From an uncultured Erysipelotrichaceae bacterium (GTDB taxonomy: Bacteria; Bacillota_I; Bacilli_A; RF39; UBA660), in the NCBI GenBank assembly GCA_902775285.1, contig CACYLI010000001.1:79251-143250 (forward strand): a stretch of 64,000 bases of DNA, written 5' to 3'. The first letter of the stretch is position 1, and every line of letters starts with the position of its first letter. Made by a program: the position numbers and the translations under genes. The notes beneath the pieces were generated by a model. It saw only the letters and a list, made by a program, of their open reading frames with translations, searched no databases and was not told the DNA's origin. Below are positions 17,568 through 27,299 of the stretch, in pieces.

Positions 17568-18881
17568 ATTCTTTCTTTTAAATAAAACTACAATAATTAT
17601 TATTATAAATTCAATAATTGAAATAATCATAAAAATGTTTATATCTTTTTTTTCATTTGGAGTTTGTTCATTTTTTACTTCCTCTTTATTTTCTTCACTA
17701 GTATTACTATTTTGAAGTAAATCTTTTTTCAAGACATTTATTTTATAATCTTTAGTACTTCCACTTTCACTAGTCACAGATATAGTAACCACATTTATTG
17801 GCTTATCAAAATTGCTATTATTTTTTATTTCATATTTTGCTTTTGAATCTGATAAAACTATATCTAAATTTAAAGTATTAACATCATTCTTAACTTCAAC
17901 ATAATAATTATTATTATTAGAATTAAAACTAATATCATAATTTTTTATTTTTAAAGATTTAATTGAATTGTTAGCAGATAATACCCCTAGAGTTCCAGCA
18001 GAATTTTTTCTTTTTATTTCAATTTTGTAAACTCTTTTACTTCCATTTTCTGCTTCTACAGTTACATTAAATGAATTAGTATAATCAACTAATTTCTTAG
18101 TACCTGTTCCACTAACCTTTGCCTTAGAGTCACTTACAGTAGCACTTATAGTAACAGATTCTAATGAATGTTCTACTATAAAATCATATTTTTCAGTTGT
18201 TTTATTAAATTTTAAATCTACTCCACTTACTTTTAAACTAGATAAATAATTATCATTACTTCTATTATCTATTCTAGTAATATTTAAAGTATAAGTTTTT
18301 GTTGAACCATTTTCTGCTTTTACATTAATTTTAAATGTATTTTTTCCATATAATAAATTCTTTTTACCAGTTCCTGATATAGTTGATTTACTATCCTCAC
18401 TACTTGCATTTATATTTATAGATGTATCATTTGTACTTCCTAAATCATATGATGTTTTAGATGAACTAAAACCTAATATTAAAGTATCATTTACTTTTAA
18501 TGAAGATAAATTATTATTACTAGATTTAGGAGGAGTAACTGTTACAGTTATAGTCTGAGTCTTTTTTATTACCTCTTCATCATACGTTGCTGCATTAATA
18601 TCTATATTAATTTTTGTAGAGCCTGCTTCATTTGCTTTAATAGTAACTTTAACAGAATTATTATCAAGCCATTCAGATGATTTATCTATACTTGCTACAC
18701 TACTATTTGATGATGAAAAAGTAATTTTACCTGCACTATTCTTAGCAGAAACAGTAAAAGTAGCTGTTTTTCCTTTTTCAATAGTTACTGACGACTTATC
18801 AACATTTACACTACCAGTTGCAAATAAAGTTAATGGGAAAAACATAAATAAACAAATTATTAACAATAATTTTCTTTTCAT
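17550..18881 (-). CDS. Surface protein with Ig-like and cadherin-like domains and C-terminal anchor
   Basis: 443 residues. A signal peptide (1-21) is followed by a Big2-like Ig domain (about 24-118: VDKSSVTIEKGKTATFTV). Three cadherin-like beta-sandwich repeats follow, each starting LSSLKV or IKSLKIKN and ending in AENGSTKTYTLNI, AENGSKRVYKIEI or SESGSTKDYKINV. After an acidic linker comes a C-terminal transmembrane helix (about 415-435) and a KRKNK tail. There is no LPxTG signal; the protein is held by the membrane helix. The ATG directly abuts the stop of the upstream gene (TAGATG), so it is translationally coupled to the dockerin-bearing protein and may form a cell-surface scaffold for it. 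Confidence 0.8.
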   Translation of the reverse strand: MKRKLLLIICLFMFFPLTLFATGSVNVDKSSVTIEKGKTATFTVSAKNSAGKITFSSSNSSVASIDKSSEWLDNNSVKVTIKANEAGSTKINIDINAATYDEEVIKKTQTITVTVTPPKSSNNNLSSLKVNDTLILGFSSSKTSYDLGSTNDTSININASSEDSKSTISGTGKKNLLYGKNTFKINVKAENGSTKTYTLNITRIDNRSNDNYLSSLKVSGVDLKFNKTTEKYDFIVEHSLESVTISATVSDSKAKVSGTGTKKLVDYTNSFNVTVEAENGSKRVYKIEIKRKNSAGTLGVLSANNSIKSLKIKNYDISFNSNNNNYYVEVKNDVNTLNLDIVLSDSKAKYEIKNNSNFDKPINVVTISVTSESGSTKDYKINVLKKDLLQNSNTSEENKEEVKNEQTPNEKKDINIFMIISIIEFIIIIIVVLFKRKNKNTTL

Positions 18882-21800
18882 CTAATTTGCTCCTTTCATT
18901 ATATAGTTTTTAATACCAACATAATCAAGTGGTGTTATTTCTTTATCATTATTATAATCAGCTGCTAATTTGTATGAATTTTCAACAATTATATTTTCTT
19001 CCATTATATGATTTTTAATTTTAACATAATCAAGTGGACTAATAGCACCATCTCCACTAACATCACCAGGTATAGAAATATCATAATAATCTTCATTAGA
19101 ACTTGAATTAATATACTTTACTTTATCTCCAGTAAATAAAACACCTGTATTTTTTAATTTATTATCTTTATCATATATCAAAACAGATTCATTATTAATA
19201 ATATCATTTATAAATGTAGTTATATCCATATTTAATGGTAATCTGTATATTATTTTATTTTCATTTGATATAGTAGCAGGAAGATAATCAAATATAGGAG
19301 CATTTGTAGTTTTAACAATCACTTCACAAGAAGAAGATTTTCCATTACTTGTTGTTGCTGTTATTGTGGCAGTTCCACTCTTTAATGCACTTACTTTTCC
19401 ACTTTGGTCTACACTTGCTACACTACTATCACTACTACTCCACGTGACACTTTTATCTGTTGTATTTGCCGGTGTTATTGTTGCACTTAATGTTTCACTA
19501 CTTCCTTTTTCTAAACTTATATTTGTTTTATTTAATTCTATCTTTGTTGCTAGTATTTTTGATATTTCAAACAGCTCTACAAATCCATCTTCATCTTCAG
19601 TTTCATAACCATTATGTCCAGCATGAACACTTACTTTAATAGAATAATCTTTAGTATAATCAATATTCGATATTGCATCTTTTACTTCACTAGAAATATC
19701 ATTAAATATAGAATAATAACTTCTAGTTCTTGGCCAATCGACATATGTTTTTGTAGTAGAATCATTTGTAATAGTATACTTTATTCCATCAATCATATAA
19801 TTACTTATAATTAAGCCTTTTAATGTTTTACTATTTTCTAAATCACTATAATTACTTAATGCCTGCACATTAATATCTTTTTTTACATATTTATCTTTAT
19901 CAATTATTTCATCCATTATTTTGTAACGAAATGGTAAATATGTGTATCTTCCTTCATTAGTACACTTTAAATATTTTCCATTATTATCAACACCATCAGA
20001 GTCTCTACATGCTCCATTTTCTATTGGTCCATCAACTTTAGCATAAAGCAATTCATTAAATGTATATTTTCTATTTATTACAAACGTACTATAAACATTT
20101 GAAAATGCTTCTAAACTATCTATATCAGTAATACCTTTTGTATAATCTGAATTAAAAGTATTAAAAGTTAGTTTCCAATCTTTGTCATCTTCTGGTGTAA
20201 CATTTCTAAATATATTACTAAATTCTGCATCACTAGGAGCAATGTTTTCTATTTTATAATTACTACTAATTTCCGTAGTTATAACATAACTTTTTTGACC
20301 ATCTATCCCTCCATGTTCATCACAAAAATTGGGATTAGAATTATATTTATTTGTAAACACATCATCCTCTTTACAATATACAACTGTTCTACCGCTAATC
20401 ATTCTAACATGACCTTTTTTTGATACAATATCACCAGGATATAATTCGGCATAAGCTTTGAATATAGTTTGATCAGTGTATTTATTCTTTATTATATTTG
20501 AATAATAATTATTAAATATCTCATTACTAAATTGAGTATTCTCATCAATATTTGCTTTATTTCTTAGACAACTTTCAACTTCTTTATAAGTTAGTGATAA
20601 ATTTCCAAGCATTCTTACACTAGCATCAGAATAATAATCTCCTGAATTAAATAATGAATTTTGAATAGGTAATTCTAAAGCTTCTGATGTATATGTACTC
20701 TTACCACAATCACTTCCTAAAAAATAATCAAATGTATTATTAATATATTTATTACTTTTTAATTCATTTATCTTTTCATCACTTGTATTTATTGTGGTTC
20801 CCTCATAAAGATATAAATCTTCACCTATTGATTCATCTTTTTGAACTTTTTCATTTTCATATTCTCCACCTTCATTAGCAATTTTACTTCTATACGTCTC
20901 TGCATCATCAACATATTTAGTTGGCAAATGATATCTATATGAACCATTATAAAAATTACTTCTAGAAATAAAAGTATTAATAGTTGCATTTGCTGATTCA
21001 TTATTAACATAAGGAAGTCCATATAAAGCTTGTTTAACATCTTTTGAAATATATGAACTAGTATCATCTGAATCCATATTATTTTCATCTGTATTTTTAT
21101 AATAAAATTTATTTGAAAAAACGCCTTGTTCATAATTAAATATCATAGGGTAAGTATTATATGCATGAAAAAAATGAAGTTTTGGATTACCACTCTTCAT
21201 TCCCCACTTTATAGTTGATAAATCTATCATATTATTAACTATATCGTGTCTAACTTTATTATTAAATTTACTATGTTCCTCTTCACTAGTATTATCAGTA
21301 GTATTTCCTGTTTTAATTCCATTATTATATGTTTCATTTTTATAACCTACTAGTTTAATACTAAATAATCTTAATTCTCCTAAATGTATTTTATAGTATT
21401 CATAAGGTCTAATTGTAACAAATCTAATTAGTTTTGTTAGTGATTTATTAGCTAAATTTTCACTTGTAACTCTGTATTTAACTATATTTGTTTCTGCTAT
21501 TTTATACACATCAACTAATTCTTGTTTTTCAAGTTTAGCATTAACTTGAATATTATCATCTGTATCTACTAAATAAGTTCTTAAAGTATCTTTTGAATAT
21601 ATATTTATATCATTATTACCATTAACTCCATATTCAAAAACTAATCTAATATCATCATACTCACTAATATCTATATCTTGTTCTAATCTTTTCTTTATTA
21701 ATAAAGTTTCACCTGGATTTAAAGAACGTATTTTTACTAATTTGTTATTATCATCTTTTTGAAAATTTCTATTAGCTATTTTTAAATAATGATAATTTCT

Positions 21801-22193
21801 TGACTCTGGTTTTTTTATTGTATTACCTTCCACTTTTATAGTTCCACTAGACAATCCAAACCATGTCCATGGGTTATCTTCTATATCTGAATTAACATGA
21901 GCGTTATAGTATTCATTATTTGTACAGCTTATCAAATCAGGATCACTATAAAAAGAACTTTTAGTACAATCTGTTTGAGTTCCTGTAGTATCAGGACATA
22001 CTTTTGTTTTATCTGATCCATTTTTATTTAATACAAAAATATTTAACTTATTATTTTTTATATCATTACAAAGACTATCTACATTTTCTAGTTCCATGAT
22101 AGTTTCAGTACTTGCACTGATTCTATTAATAAATGTATAAGATATTAAAAAAAGAAATATAAATTTTACAAATATTTTACTTATATTTTTCAT
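18882..22193 (-). CDS. Large secreted protein with NlpC/P60-like, Big2 and dockerin-type domains
   Basis: 1,103 residues with an N-terminal signal peptide (about 1-28). The first 450 residues are strand-rich with no family I recognise. Around residues 490-640, FLGSDCGKSTYTSEA and later LYPGDIVSKKGHVRMISG give the Cys and His spacing of an NlpC/P60 or CHAP-like cysteine peptidase; this is a weak match. Residues about 884-962 form a Big2 domain (TWSSSDSSVASVDQSGKVSA). The last 60 residues are two dockerin-like calcium motifs, DVSGDGAISPLDYVKIKNHI and DYNNDKEITPLDYVGIKNYI. Dockerins bind cohesins; no cohesin is visible in the window. First gene of an operon with the anchored partner downstream. 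Confidence 0.7.
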   Translation of the reverse strand: MKNISKIFVKFIFLFLISYTFINRISASTETIMELENVDSLCNDIKNNKLNIFVLNKNGSDKTKVCPDTTGTQTDCTKSSFYSDPDLISCTNNEYYNAHVNSDIEDNPWTWFGLSSGTIKVEGNTIKKPESRNYHYLKIANRNFQKDDNNKLVKIRSLNPGETLLIKKRLEQDIDISEYDDIRLVFEYGVNGNNDINIYSKDTLRTYLVDTDDNIQVNAKLEKQELVDVYKIAETNIVKYRVTSENLANKSLTKLIRFVTIRPYEYYKIHLGELRLFSIKLVGYKNETYNNGIKTGNTTDNTSEEEHSKFNNKVRHDIVNNMIDLSTIKWGMKSGNPKLHFFHAYNTYPMIFNYEQGVFSNKFYYKNTDENNMDSDDTSSYISKDVKQALYGLPYVNNESANATINTFISRSNFYNGSYRYHLPTKYVDDAETYRSKIANEGGEYENEKVQKDESIGEDLYLYEGTTINTSDEKINELKSNKYINNTFDYFLGSDCGKSTYTSEALELPIQNSLFNSGDYYSDASVRMLGNLSLTYKEVESCLRNKANIDENTQFSNEIFNNYYSNIIKNKYTDQTIFKAYAELYPGDIVSKKGHVRMISGRTVVYCKEDDVFTNKYNSNPNFCDEHGGIDGQKSYVITTEISSNYKIENIAPSDAEFSNIFRNVTPEDDKDWKLTFNTFNSDYTKGITDIDSLEAFSNVYSTFVINRKYTFNELLYAKVDGPIENGACRDSDGVDNNGKYLKCTNEGRYTYLPFRYKIMDEIIDKDKYVKKDINVQALSNYSDLENSKTLKGLIISNYMIDGIKYTITNDSTTKTYVDWPRTRSYYSIFNDISSEVKDAISNIDYTKDYSIKVSVHAGHNGYETEDEDGFVELFEISKILATKIELNKTNISLEKGSSETLSATITPANTTDKSVTWSSSDSSVASVDQSGKVSALKSGTATITATTSNGKSSSCEVIVKTTNAPIFDYLPATISNENKIIYRLPLNMDITTFINDIINNESVLIYDKDNKLKNTGVLFTGDKVKYINSSSNEDYYDISIPGDVSGDGAISPLDYVKIKNHIMEENIIVENSYKLAADYNNDKEITPLDYVGIKNYIMKGAN

Positions 22194-22365
22194 ACTCTAC
22201 ATCCTATTATATATGTTACCATAAAATAAAGAAAAAGTATATTTTTTACATTTAAAAGCCAATTATTTATAAAAAAATATTTTTACATTTTATTTACTTT
22301 TTTGTTTTACACATATGTACATATTCATTTACATCATAATTGTAAATTTGCTAGCGTTTTTTCAT

Positions 22366-22397
22366 AATAAAAATGGACCAAATATGATCCATTTTTG
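22366..22397 (-). terminator. Rho-independent terminator
   Basis: AAAATGGA (22370-22377) pairs with TCCATTTT (22388-22395) directly after the stop codon at 22402; a T run follows on the minus strand. Confidence 0.8.
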
Positions 22398-22401
22398 TAT
22401 A

Positions 22402-25263
22402 TTACCTTAATATAGTTTTTCTTTTTTTATTAACAATATAAATTAAGAATAATAATATTATAATTGCACTTACAATTTCAAGAGCTGAAAATTCTTCTTT
22501 ATTTTCAATTTTGAAACTATATTCTTTTTCATTACCATTTTGTGATTTAACAACTACTCTTACAATACTTCCATCTTTTAAATTATCATTTCCTATAATT
22601 TCATATGTATCACTTTCATTATCTAATGATATAACAAAATCAAGTTTTTTCTTATCAGTTTTTATTACATAACTATATTTATCTTTTGTAAAATTTAAAT
22701 TTACACCATCAATATTAATATTACTTATAAATGTTTCATTTGATGTGGTTTCTTGTTTATTCTTATCATCTGATTCCATATCTTTATTTTCTGGTGTTTT
22801 AACTGTTGGTTTTTGTTCTTCTTTTATTTCAACAGGAACTGTAGTTGTAGGATTTTGTGGTTTTGCAGACTCTGAAGGCTTTACAGTTTCAGTTTTTGTA
22901 GAACTATTCGAATCATTTTTTGAAGAATTATTCTTTTGTTCATTCTGAGAAGTAGTATCTTTTTGTTCATTTTGAGAAGATGGAGGGTTTTGTTCAGTTT
23001 GTGTTTCTGGTTGTGTTGGCACACTTGGTTCTGTTTTTACTTCATCTACTCTATATTGTAAATCATAATACATACTTGGTCTTAAAACCACATACAAATC
23101 ACTAATATATAATTCATATATTAATAAGTTATTAGCATACCATTTAGTATAAAACTTACTTCTTGGATCAGAAGATGATAAATCTCTTATTCTATGTCTA
23201 ATAACTTTATTATTTTCACAATAAACATATGTAGGTACACTATCTTGTAATCCATCATACATTAGTACATTATTTATTTTATAAGTATTATTATCTTTCT
23301 TTAATGTTACAATTATATCACCAACATTTAAATTTATTCTACTTGACCATAAAGGTTTAATCTTATTAAAATAATCCATATTATTATCATAGAATAATTT
23401 ATTATAATTATATCCTCCATAAAAACCTGGTACTAGCATTTGATTAATTATTTTATAATTACCAGTTAATTTATTAACTTCAGTACTTGTCTTTTTAGTA
23501 TAACTTTTTTTATCTCCAAAACTTACTTCTTTAAAAATACCATTTACTATATTATCTACAGTTATAACTTTAGATAAATCAGTATTAATTAAAGAATATA
23601 CGTGTTTTGTTTTATCATCACTTTTAGTAAGATATTTTTTATATGTATCTAATGCATAATTAATACTAGAACTACATTTATTATTACTTGAAATATCATT
23701 GTTTATAATATTTTTAAACTCAGTAGCATACTTTCCATTTACTGTAGAATTAATTAATGTTTTAAAAGGTCCCATTTGTAGATTAGTATTATCATATGTT
23801 AAAGTCATTCCATTAAATTGTACATTACTTGCTTTATCTGAAACTTTTACAGAAAAACCATATTTATTTTCAGAAGTACTAGTAGAAGGAATTGAAACAT
23901 TATTCCATGTTACTACTCCATTTGAATATTTACAGTTATAATTACATGAAGAAAATGTTGTATTAGCAGGAATTTGAGCTTTAATAGTAATATTATTATA
24001 ATTAATTGGTTTATTTATTGTAATCCAATTATTATCTGTCCAAATATATTTATTCTTTTCACAATCTGTTTTAGTAGTATAATTTGCATTTGAACAATAT
24101 CCTGTATTCTTACAATCACTTTCTTTTGCTTTTACTCCTGATGTACAAAATGAAAAATTTGATTTATTAGTTAAATATATATAATAAGTTATTTCATCAT
24201 TTTTATTAACTGATGCTGAATCTGATCCTAGTATTCTATCTCCTGTTTTATCATATACAAATTGTTCTACCCTAAGACGTTTTAATTTGTTTCTCGCAAG
24301 TGAATTAGATACAACATTAGCATAATTACTATTTAAAGTACACTTACCATTATTAATTGTACACAATGAATTAATAGGTCTTAGAATTGTAATTGCATCA
24401 TTTGATTTATCCCCATGATAAATAATACCTTTTCTAAATAGATAACTTGCACTTGAATATCTAACATCAAAATCCTCATATCCATTTGAATAAGCAGTTA
24501 TATTACCATTTTCTCTTGTCATTTTAGATGTTACTGCTGTTGAATGTAAAATTCCACCAGATGGTTCAAAAACATCTCCTACCCATAACATTGCATGACC
24601 ATCATTTAAAATAATATCTCCTGGCTGCAATTTAGAAACAATTTTATTAAGAATTGTCTGCCCATTTGAACCAGTCAATAATTCAGTAACAGTTTTTGAA
24701 GTATCTGTTACACCTTCTATTGTAGATATAAGACCTTTTTGATAAGTTAAAACTACCATCGGATCATTTTTATTATCTCTTGCTATTTTATTCATATATG
24801 AAACACTATATAATTTATAAAAATATTTATATGTATTTTTATATGCTTGATCACTAGAATAAGCATATATTCTTTGACCAGAATTATTATAATAACTTGT
24901 ATATAAACCACTTAATAAAGAACTCTTATATTTTGAAAAATCAAATCCTAATGAATATAAATAACTTGATACAACAAAAGCATCACACTGAGTAGTCATA
25001 TACTTAGATCTACTTATCATTTCAGGACTAAGATTATACATTACAGCATATTCAGAATGAGATTCATCTGCCCAATACCCATCATAATCAGTATATTTAT
25101 TATTATAATAATAGCTTAATCCTGTTGAAACAATATAGTTTTGTAACTCTTCAACAGTATATGTTTTATTATCAACAGATAATGTTGATTTAGGAAAAGA
25201 ATTAACTATTACTAATATAATAATTATAAGTATTGGAAATATTATTATTAGTTTATTTCTCAT
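22402..25263 (-). CDS. Membrane-anchored NlpC/P60-like protein with duplicated, partly degenerate domain
   Basis: 953 residues. A signal or anchor segment (5-25) is followed by an NlpC/P60-like domain at about 95-295: TQCDAFVVSSYLYSLGFDF supplies the Cys, LQPGDIILNDGHAMLWVGD the His, and ITILRP closes it. Residues about 590-740 repeat the pattern (LNVGDIIVTL, NNVLMYDGL, YVVLRPSMY) but have no His at the catalytic position. A Pro/Gln/Asn-rich linker (about 745-840), one cadherin-like beta-sandwich and a C-terminal membrane helix follow. Family members cut peptide stems of peptidoglycan. The second copy is probably a binding module. It shares domain types with the next two genes but has its own terminator. 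Confidence 0.7.
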   Translation of the reverse strand: MRNKLIIIFPILIIIILVIVNSFPKSTLSVDNKTYTVEELQNYIVSTGLSYYYNNKYTDYDGYWADESHSEYAVMYNLSPEMISRSKYMTTQCDAFVVSSYLYSLGFDFSKYKSSLLSGLYTSYYNNSGQRIYAYSSDQAYKNTYKYFYKLYSVSYMNKIARDNKNDPMVVLTYQKGLISTIEGVTDTSKTVTELLTGSNGQTILNKIVSKLQPGDIILNDGHAMLWVGDVFEPSGGILHSTAVTSKMTRENGNITAYSNGYEDFDVRYSSASYLFRKGIIYHGDKSNDAITILRPINSLCTINNGKCTLNSNYANVVSNSLARNKLKRLRVEQFVYDKTGDRILGSDSASVNKNDEITYYIYLTNKSNFSFCTSGVKAKESDCKNTGYCSNANYTTKTDCEKNKYIWTDNNWITINKPINYNNITIKAQIPANTTFSSCNYNCKYSNGVVTWNNVSIPSTSTSENKYGFSVKVSDKASNVQFNGMTLTYDNTNLQMGPFKTLINSTVNGKYATEFKNIINNDISSNNKCSSSINYALDTYKKYLTKSDDKTKHVYSLINTDLSKVITVDNIVNGIFKEVSFGDKKSYTKKTSTEVNKLTGNYKIINQMLVPGFYGGYNYNKLFYDNNMDYFNKIKPLWSSRINLNVGDIIVTLKKDNNTYKINNVLMYDGLQDSVPTYVYCENNKVIRHRIRDLSSSDPRSKFYTKWYANNLLIYELYISDLYVVLRPSMYYDLQYRVDEVKTEPSVPTQPETQTEQNPPSSQNEQKDTTSQNEQKNNSSKNDSNSSTKTETVKPSESAKPQNPTTTVPVEIKEEQKPTVKTPENKDMESDDKNKQETTSNETFISNINIDGVNLNFTKDKYSYVIKTDKKKLDFVISLDNESDTYEIIGNDNLKDGSIVRVVVKSQNGNEKEYSFKIENKEEFSALEIVSAIIILLFLIYIVNKKRKTILR

Positions 25264-25355
25264 AAATATAACCTACTCTCTATAAAACTATTCTTATAAA
25301 ATAATTATATCATACTTATATTTTTGTTAAAGTAAAATCTCTCAAATTTTTATAT

Positions 25356-25384
25356 TTGTATTTTTTTAAAAAATGTGCTATTAT
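25356..25384 (+). promoter_or_regulatory. SigA promoter of the MscS-like gene
   Basis: TTGTAT (25356-25361), a 17-base spacer and TATTAT (25379-25384). Predicted start near 25391. This rules out the upstream in-frame ATG at 25373 and supports the start at 25418. Confidence 0.65.
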
Positions 25385-25417
25385 GGTGTTTCGGTTAAAA
25401 AAGAAAGGAAGTATAAA

Positions 25418-26275
25418 ATGAAATTATTAAATTATTTATTAACATTTGATTATAGTAAATATTTTATTATAATGGGTAGAACATTAATCATATATATGTT
25501 TTTTAAACTATTAAACTATATTATAGTCATTATTACTACTAAATGGCTTAAAAGAAGCAAAACAAGATTTGTTTTTCATCAAAGTGTAAATATTATTTTA
25601 AATATAATATGTTTTAGTTTTATATTTTTATTATGGTTTCCATATTTAAAAAATGTTATGACTATCATATCTTTTATATCAGCTGGAATTACTATTGCAA
25701 TTAGAGATATAATACTAAATCTTTTTGCGGGATTATATATAAAAGCTAAAAAACCATTTAAAATAGAAGATAGAATAAGTATAGATGGAATTACTGGAGA
25801 TGTAGTTTTAATTAATAATTTATCATTTAAAGTATTAGAAGTTGGAGATAGAATTAATGGTGAACAAAGCAGTGGATTAATAATTAATATTCCAAATTCA
25901 TATGTATTTTCTAAATCACTAAAAAACTATAATACAGCATTTAAATATATATGGGATGAAATAACTATTAGAATTAATATAGATGCAGATTTAGAAAAAA
26001 ATAAAAAAGAAATAATGGATATAATTAATTCAAATGAAATAGTTTCTGAAATTCCTAAAAAAATGAAAAAAGAAATAAAACAAGCTACTGTAGATTATAG
26101 AATCTATTATAATCACTTAGAACCAATTATATATACAAAAGTAAATGAAAATCACATAGAGCTTAACTTAAGATTCTTAACACATCCTAAAAAAACAAGA
26201 ATAATAGAAGATTATCTATGGACAAATATATTAAAGAAATATAAAGATAATAAAATAGATTTATTTGTTAATTAA
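25418..26275 (+). CDS. Small-conductance mechanosensitive channel (MscS family)
   Basis: About 285 residues from the ATG at 25418, which follows AGGAAG. Three membrane segments lie in the first 100 residues. The pore helix region SFISAGITIAIRDIILNLFAGLYIKAKKPFKIEDRI matches the MscS TM3 and beta-domain signature, with the usual loss of some Gly/Ala residues. The cytoplasmic alpha/beta domain follows. It opens under membrane tension to release solutes during osmotic downshock. The gene stands alone with its own promoter. Confidence 0.85.
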   Translation: MKLLNYLLTFDYSKYFIIMGRTLIIYMFFKLLNYIIVIITTKWLKRSKTRFVFHQSVNIILNIICFSFIFLLWFPYLKNVMTIISFISAGITIAIRDIILNLFAGLYIKAKKPFKIEDRISIDGITGDVVLINNLSFKVLEVGDRINGEQSSGLIINIPNSYVFSKSLKNYNTAFKYIWDEITIRINIDADLEKNKKEIMDIINSNEIVSEIPKKMKKEIKQATVDYRIYYNHLEPIIYTKVNENHIELNLRFLTHPKKTRIIEDYLWTNILKKYKDNKIDLFVN

Positions 26276-26310
26276 TTGTAAATTTATTTTATTATTTTTA
26301 TTTGTAATAA

Positions 26311-26319
26311 TGATATAAT
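26311..26319 (+). promoter_or_regulatory. Extended -10 element that would give a leaderless mRNA
   Basis: TGA-TATAAT ends at 26319 and the ATG is at 26327, so the predicted transcription start falls on or one base before the A of the ATG. No ribosome site precedes the ATG. Confidence 0.45.
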
Positions 26320-26326
26320 TATAAGT

Positions 26327-26590
26327 ATGAATGAGTATATTATTTATTATTTAATTATTATTAATGTAGTTACATTTATCACTTTTGGATTAGATAAATT
26401 ATTTGCTATTAAAAATATGTATAGAGTTAGAGAATCTACTCTACTTTCATTATGTATTTTAGGTGGTACACCCCTAGGATATATAGGTATGAAAGTATTT
26501 AGACATAAAACTAAAAAACCATTTTTTAAATATGGTATTCCAATAATATTTGTAATTCAAATAATAATTATAATACTACTACTCATATAA
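26327..26590 (+). CDS. DUF1294 family membrane protein
   Basis: 87 residues with three to four membrane segments. FGLDKLFAIKNMYRVRESTLLSLCILGGTPLGYIGMKVFRHKTKKPFF matches the DUF1294 core (D-K, R-E/P-E-x-L-L, GG-x-G, M-x-x-FRHKT-K-x-x-F). The function of the family is unknown. It seems to be translated from a leaderless message. Confidence 0.85.
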   Translation: MNEYIIYYLIIINVVTFITFGLDKLFAIKNMYRVRESTLLSLCILGGTPLGYIGMKVFRHKTKKPFFKYGIPIIFVIQIIIIILLLI

Positions 26591-26641
26591 TTAAAGTTAT
26601 GATAAAATATTATTAAGTTAATAATAATGGTAGTGATGATT

Positions 26642-27238
26642 ATGATAAATATTGAAAATAAAGTTAAAGAAAAGATTAAACAGTATTCTAATGATGAATA
26701 TTTGGATGGTTACATAAAAAATGAGTTTTTAACAAATGATGGAGATGCTGATATTCTATTAAATATCAATAATAAAGATGAATTATTTGATTCTAAAACA
26801 AGTGATAATCAACTAGATTTAAAAAATGATATATATGAATATATAGATAATGAATCATCTATGTTAAATAATAATATTAAATTAAATTTAAAAATCATTA
26901 GTAATAAACTATCTAAAAATAATGAGGGAATAATAAAACATATTATAAATGAACACTATGCTATAGAATTATACAAAATAGAAAAAAAGTATAAAATGTA
27001 TAAAAATATTATATTTAGATTAGTATTATCAGGATTATTATTTTTATCAACATATGCATTAATAACATTTAATTTTACTTCTAAATTTTTTATAGAAATA
27101 TTTGGATTTTTATTTTCTTTTACACTATGGAAAGCATTAGAAACATATATTTATACATTAAATGAAATAAAATATGAAAGAGAATCTATAACACAAAAAT
27201 TAATAATGGAAATAGTATTTGATAATAAAAAAGATTAA
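26642..27238 (+). CDS. Hypothetical protein with two C-terminal membrane segments
   Basis: About 198 residues. An ATG at 26627 is an alternative start; neither has a strong ribosome site, and I prefer 26642 by its distance from the weak AGTGAT. The first 120 residues are polar and partly helical. Two membrane segments lie at about 125-145 and 148-168, followed by a cytoplasmic helix (ALETYIYTLNEIKYERESITQ). I do not recognise a family. It is followed by a good terminator. Confidence 0.5.
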   Translation: MINIENKVKEKIKQYSNDEYLDGYIKNEFLTNDGDADILLNINNKDELFDSKTSDNQLDLKNDIYEYIDNESSMLNNNIKLNLKIISNKLSKNNEGIIKHIINEHYAIELYKIEKKYKMYKNIIFRLVLSGLLFLSTYALITFNFTSKFFIEIFGFLFSFTLWKALETYIYTLNEIKYERESITQKLIMEIVFDNKKD

Positions 27239-27254
27239 TAAACATAAAAAAAAT

Positions 27255-27283
27255 AGATTAGAAAAAATTCTAATCTGTTTTTT
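27255..27283. terminator. Bidirectional terminator
   Basis: AGATTAGAA (27255-27263) pairs with TTCTAATCT (27268-27276), followed by G and six T; an A run precedes it. Confidence 0.85.
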
Positions 27284-27299
27284 AAATTTGAGAAAAAAG

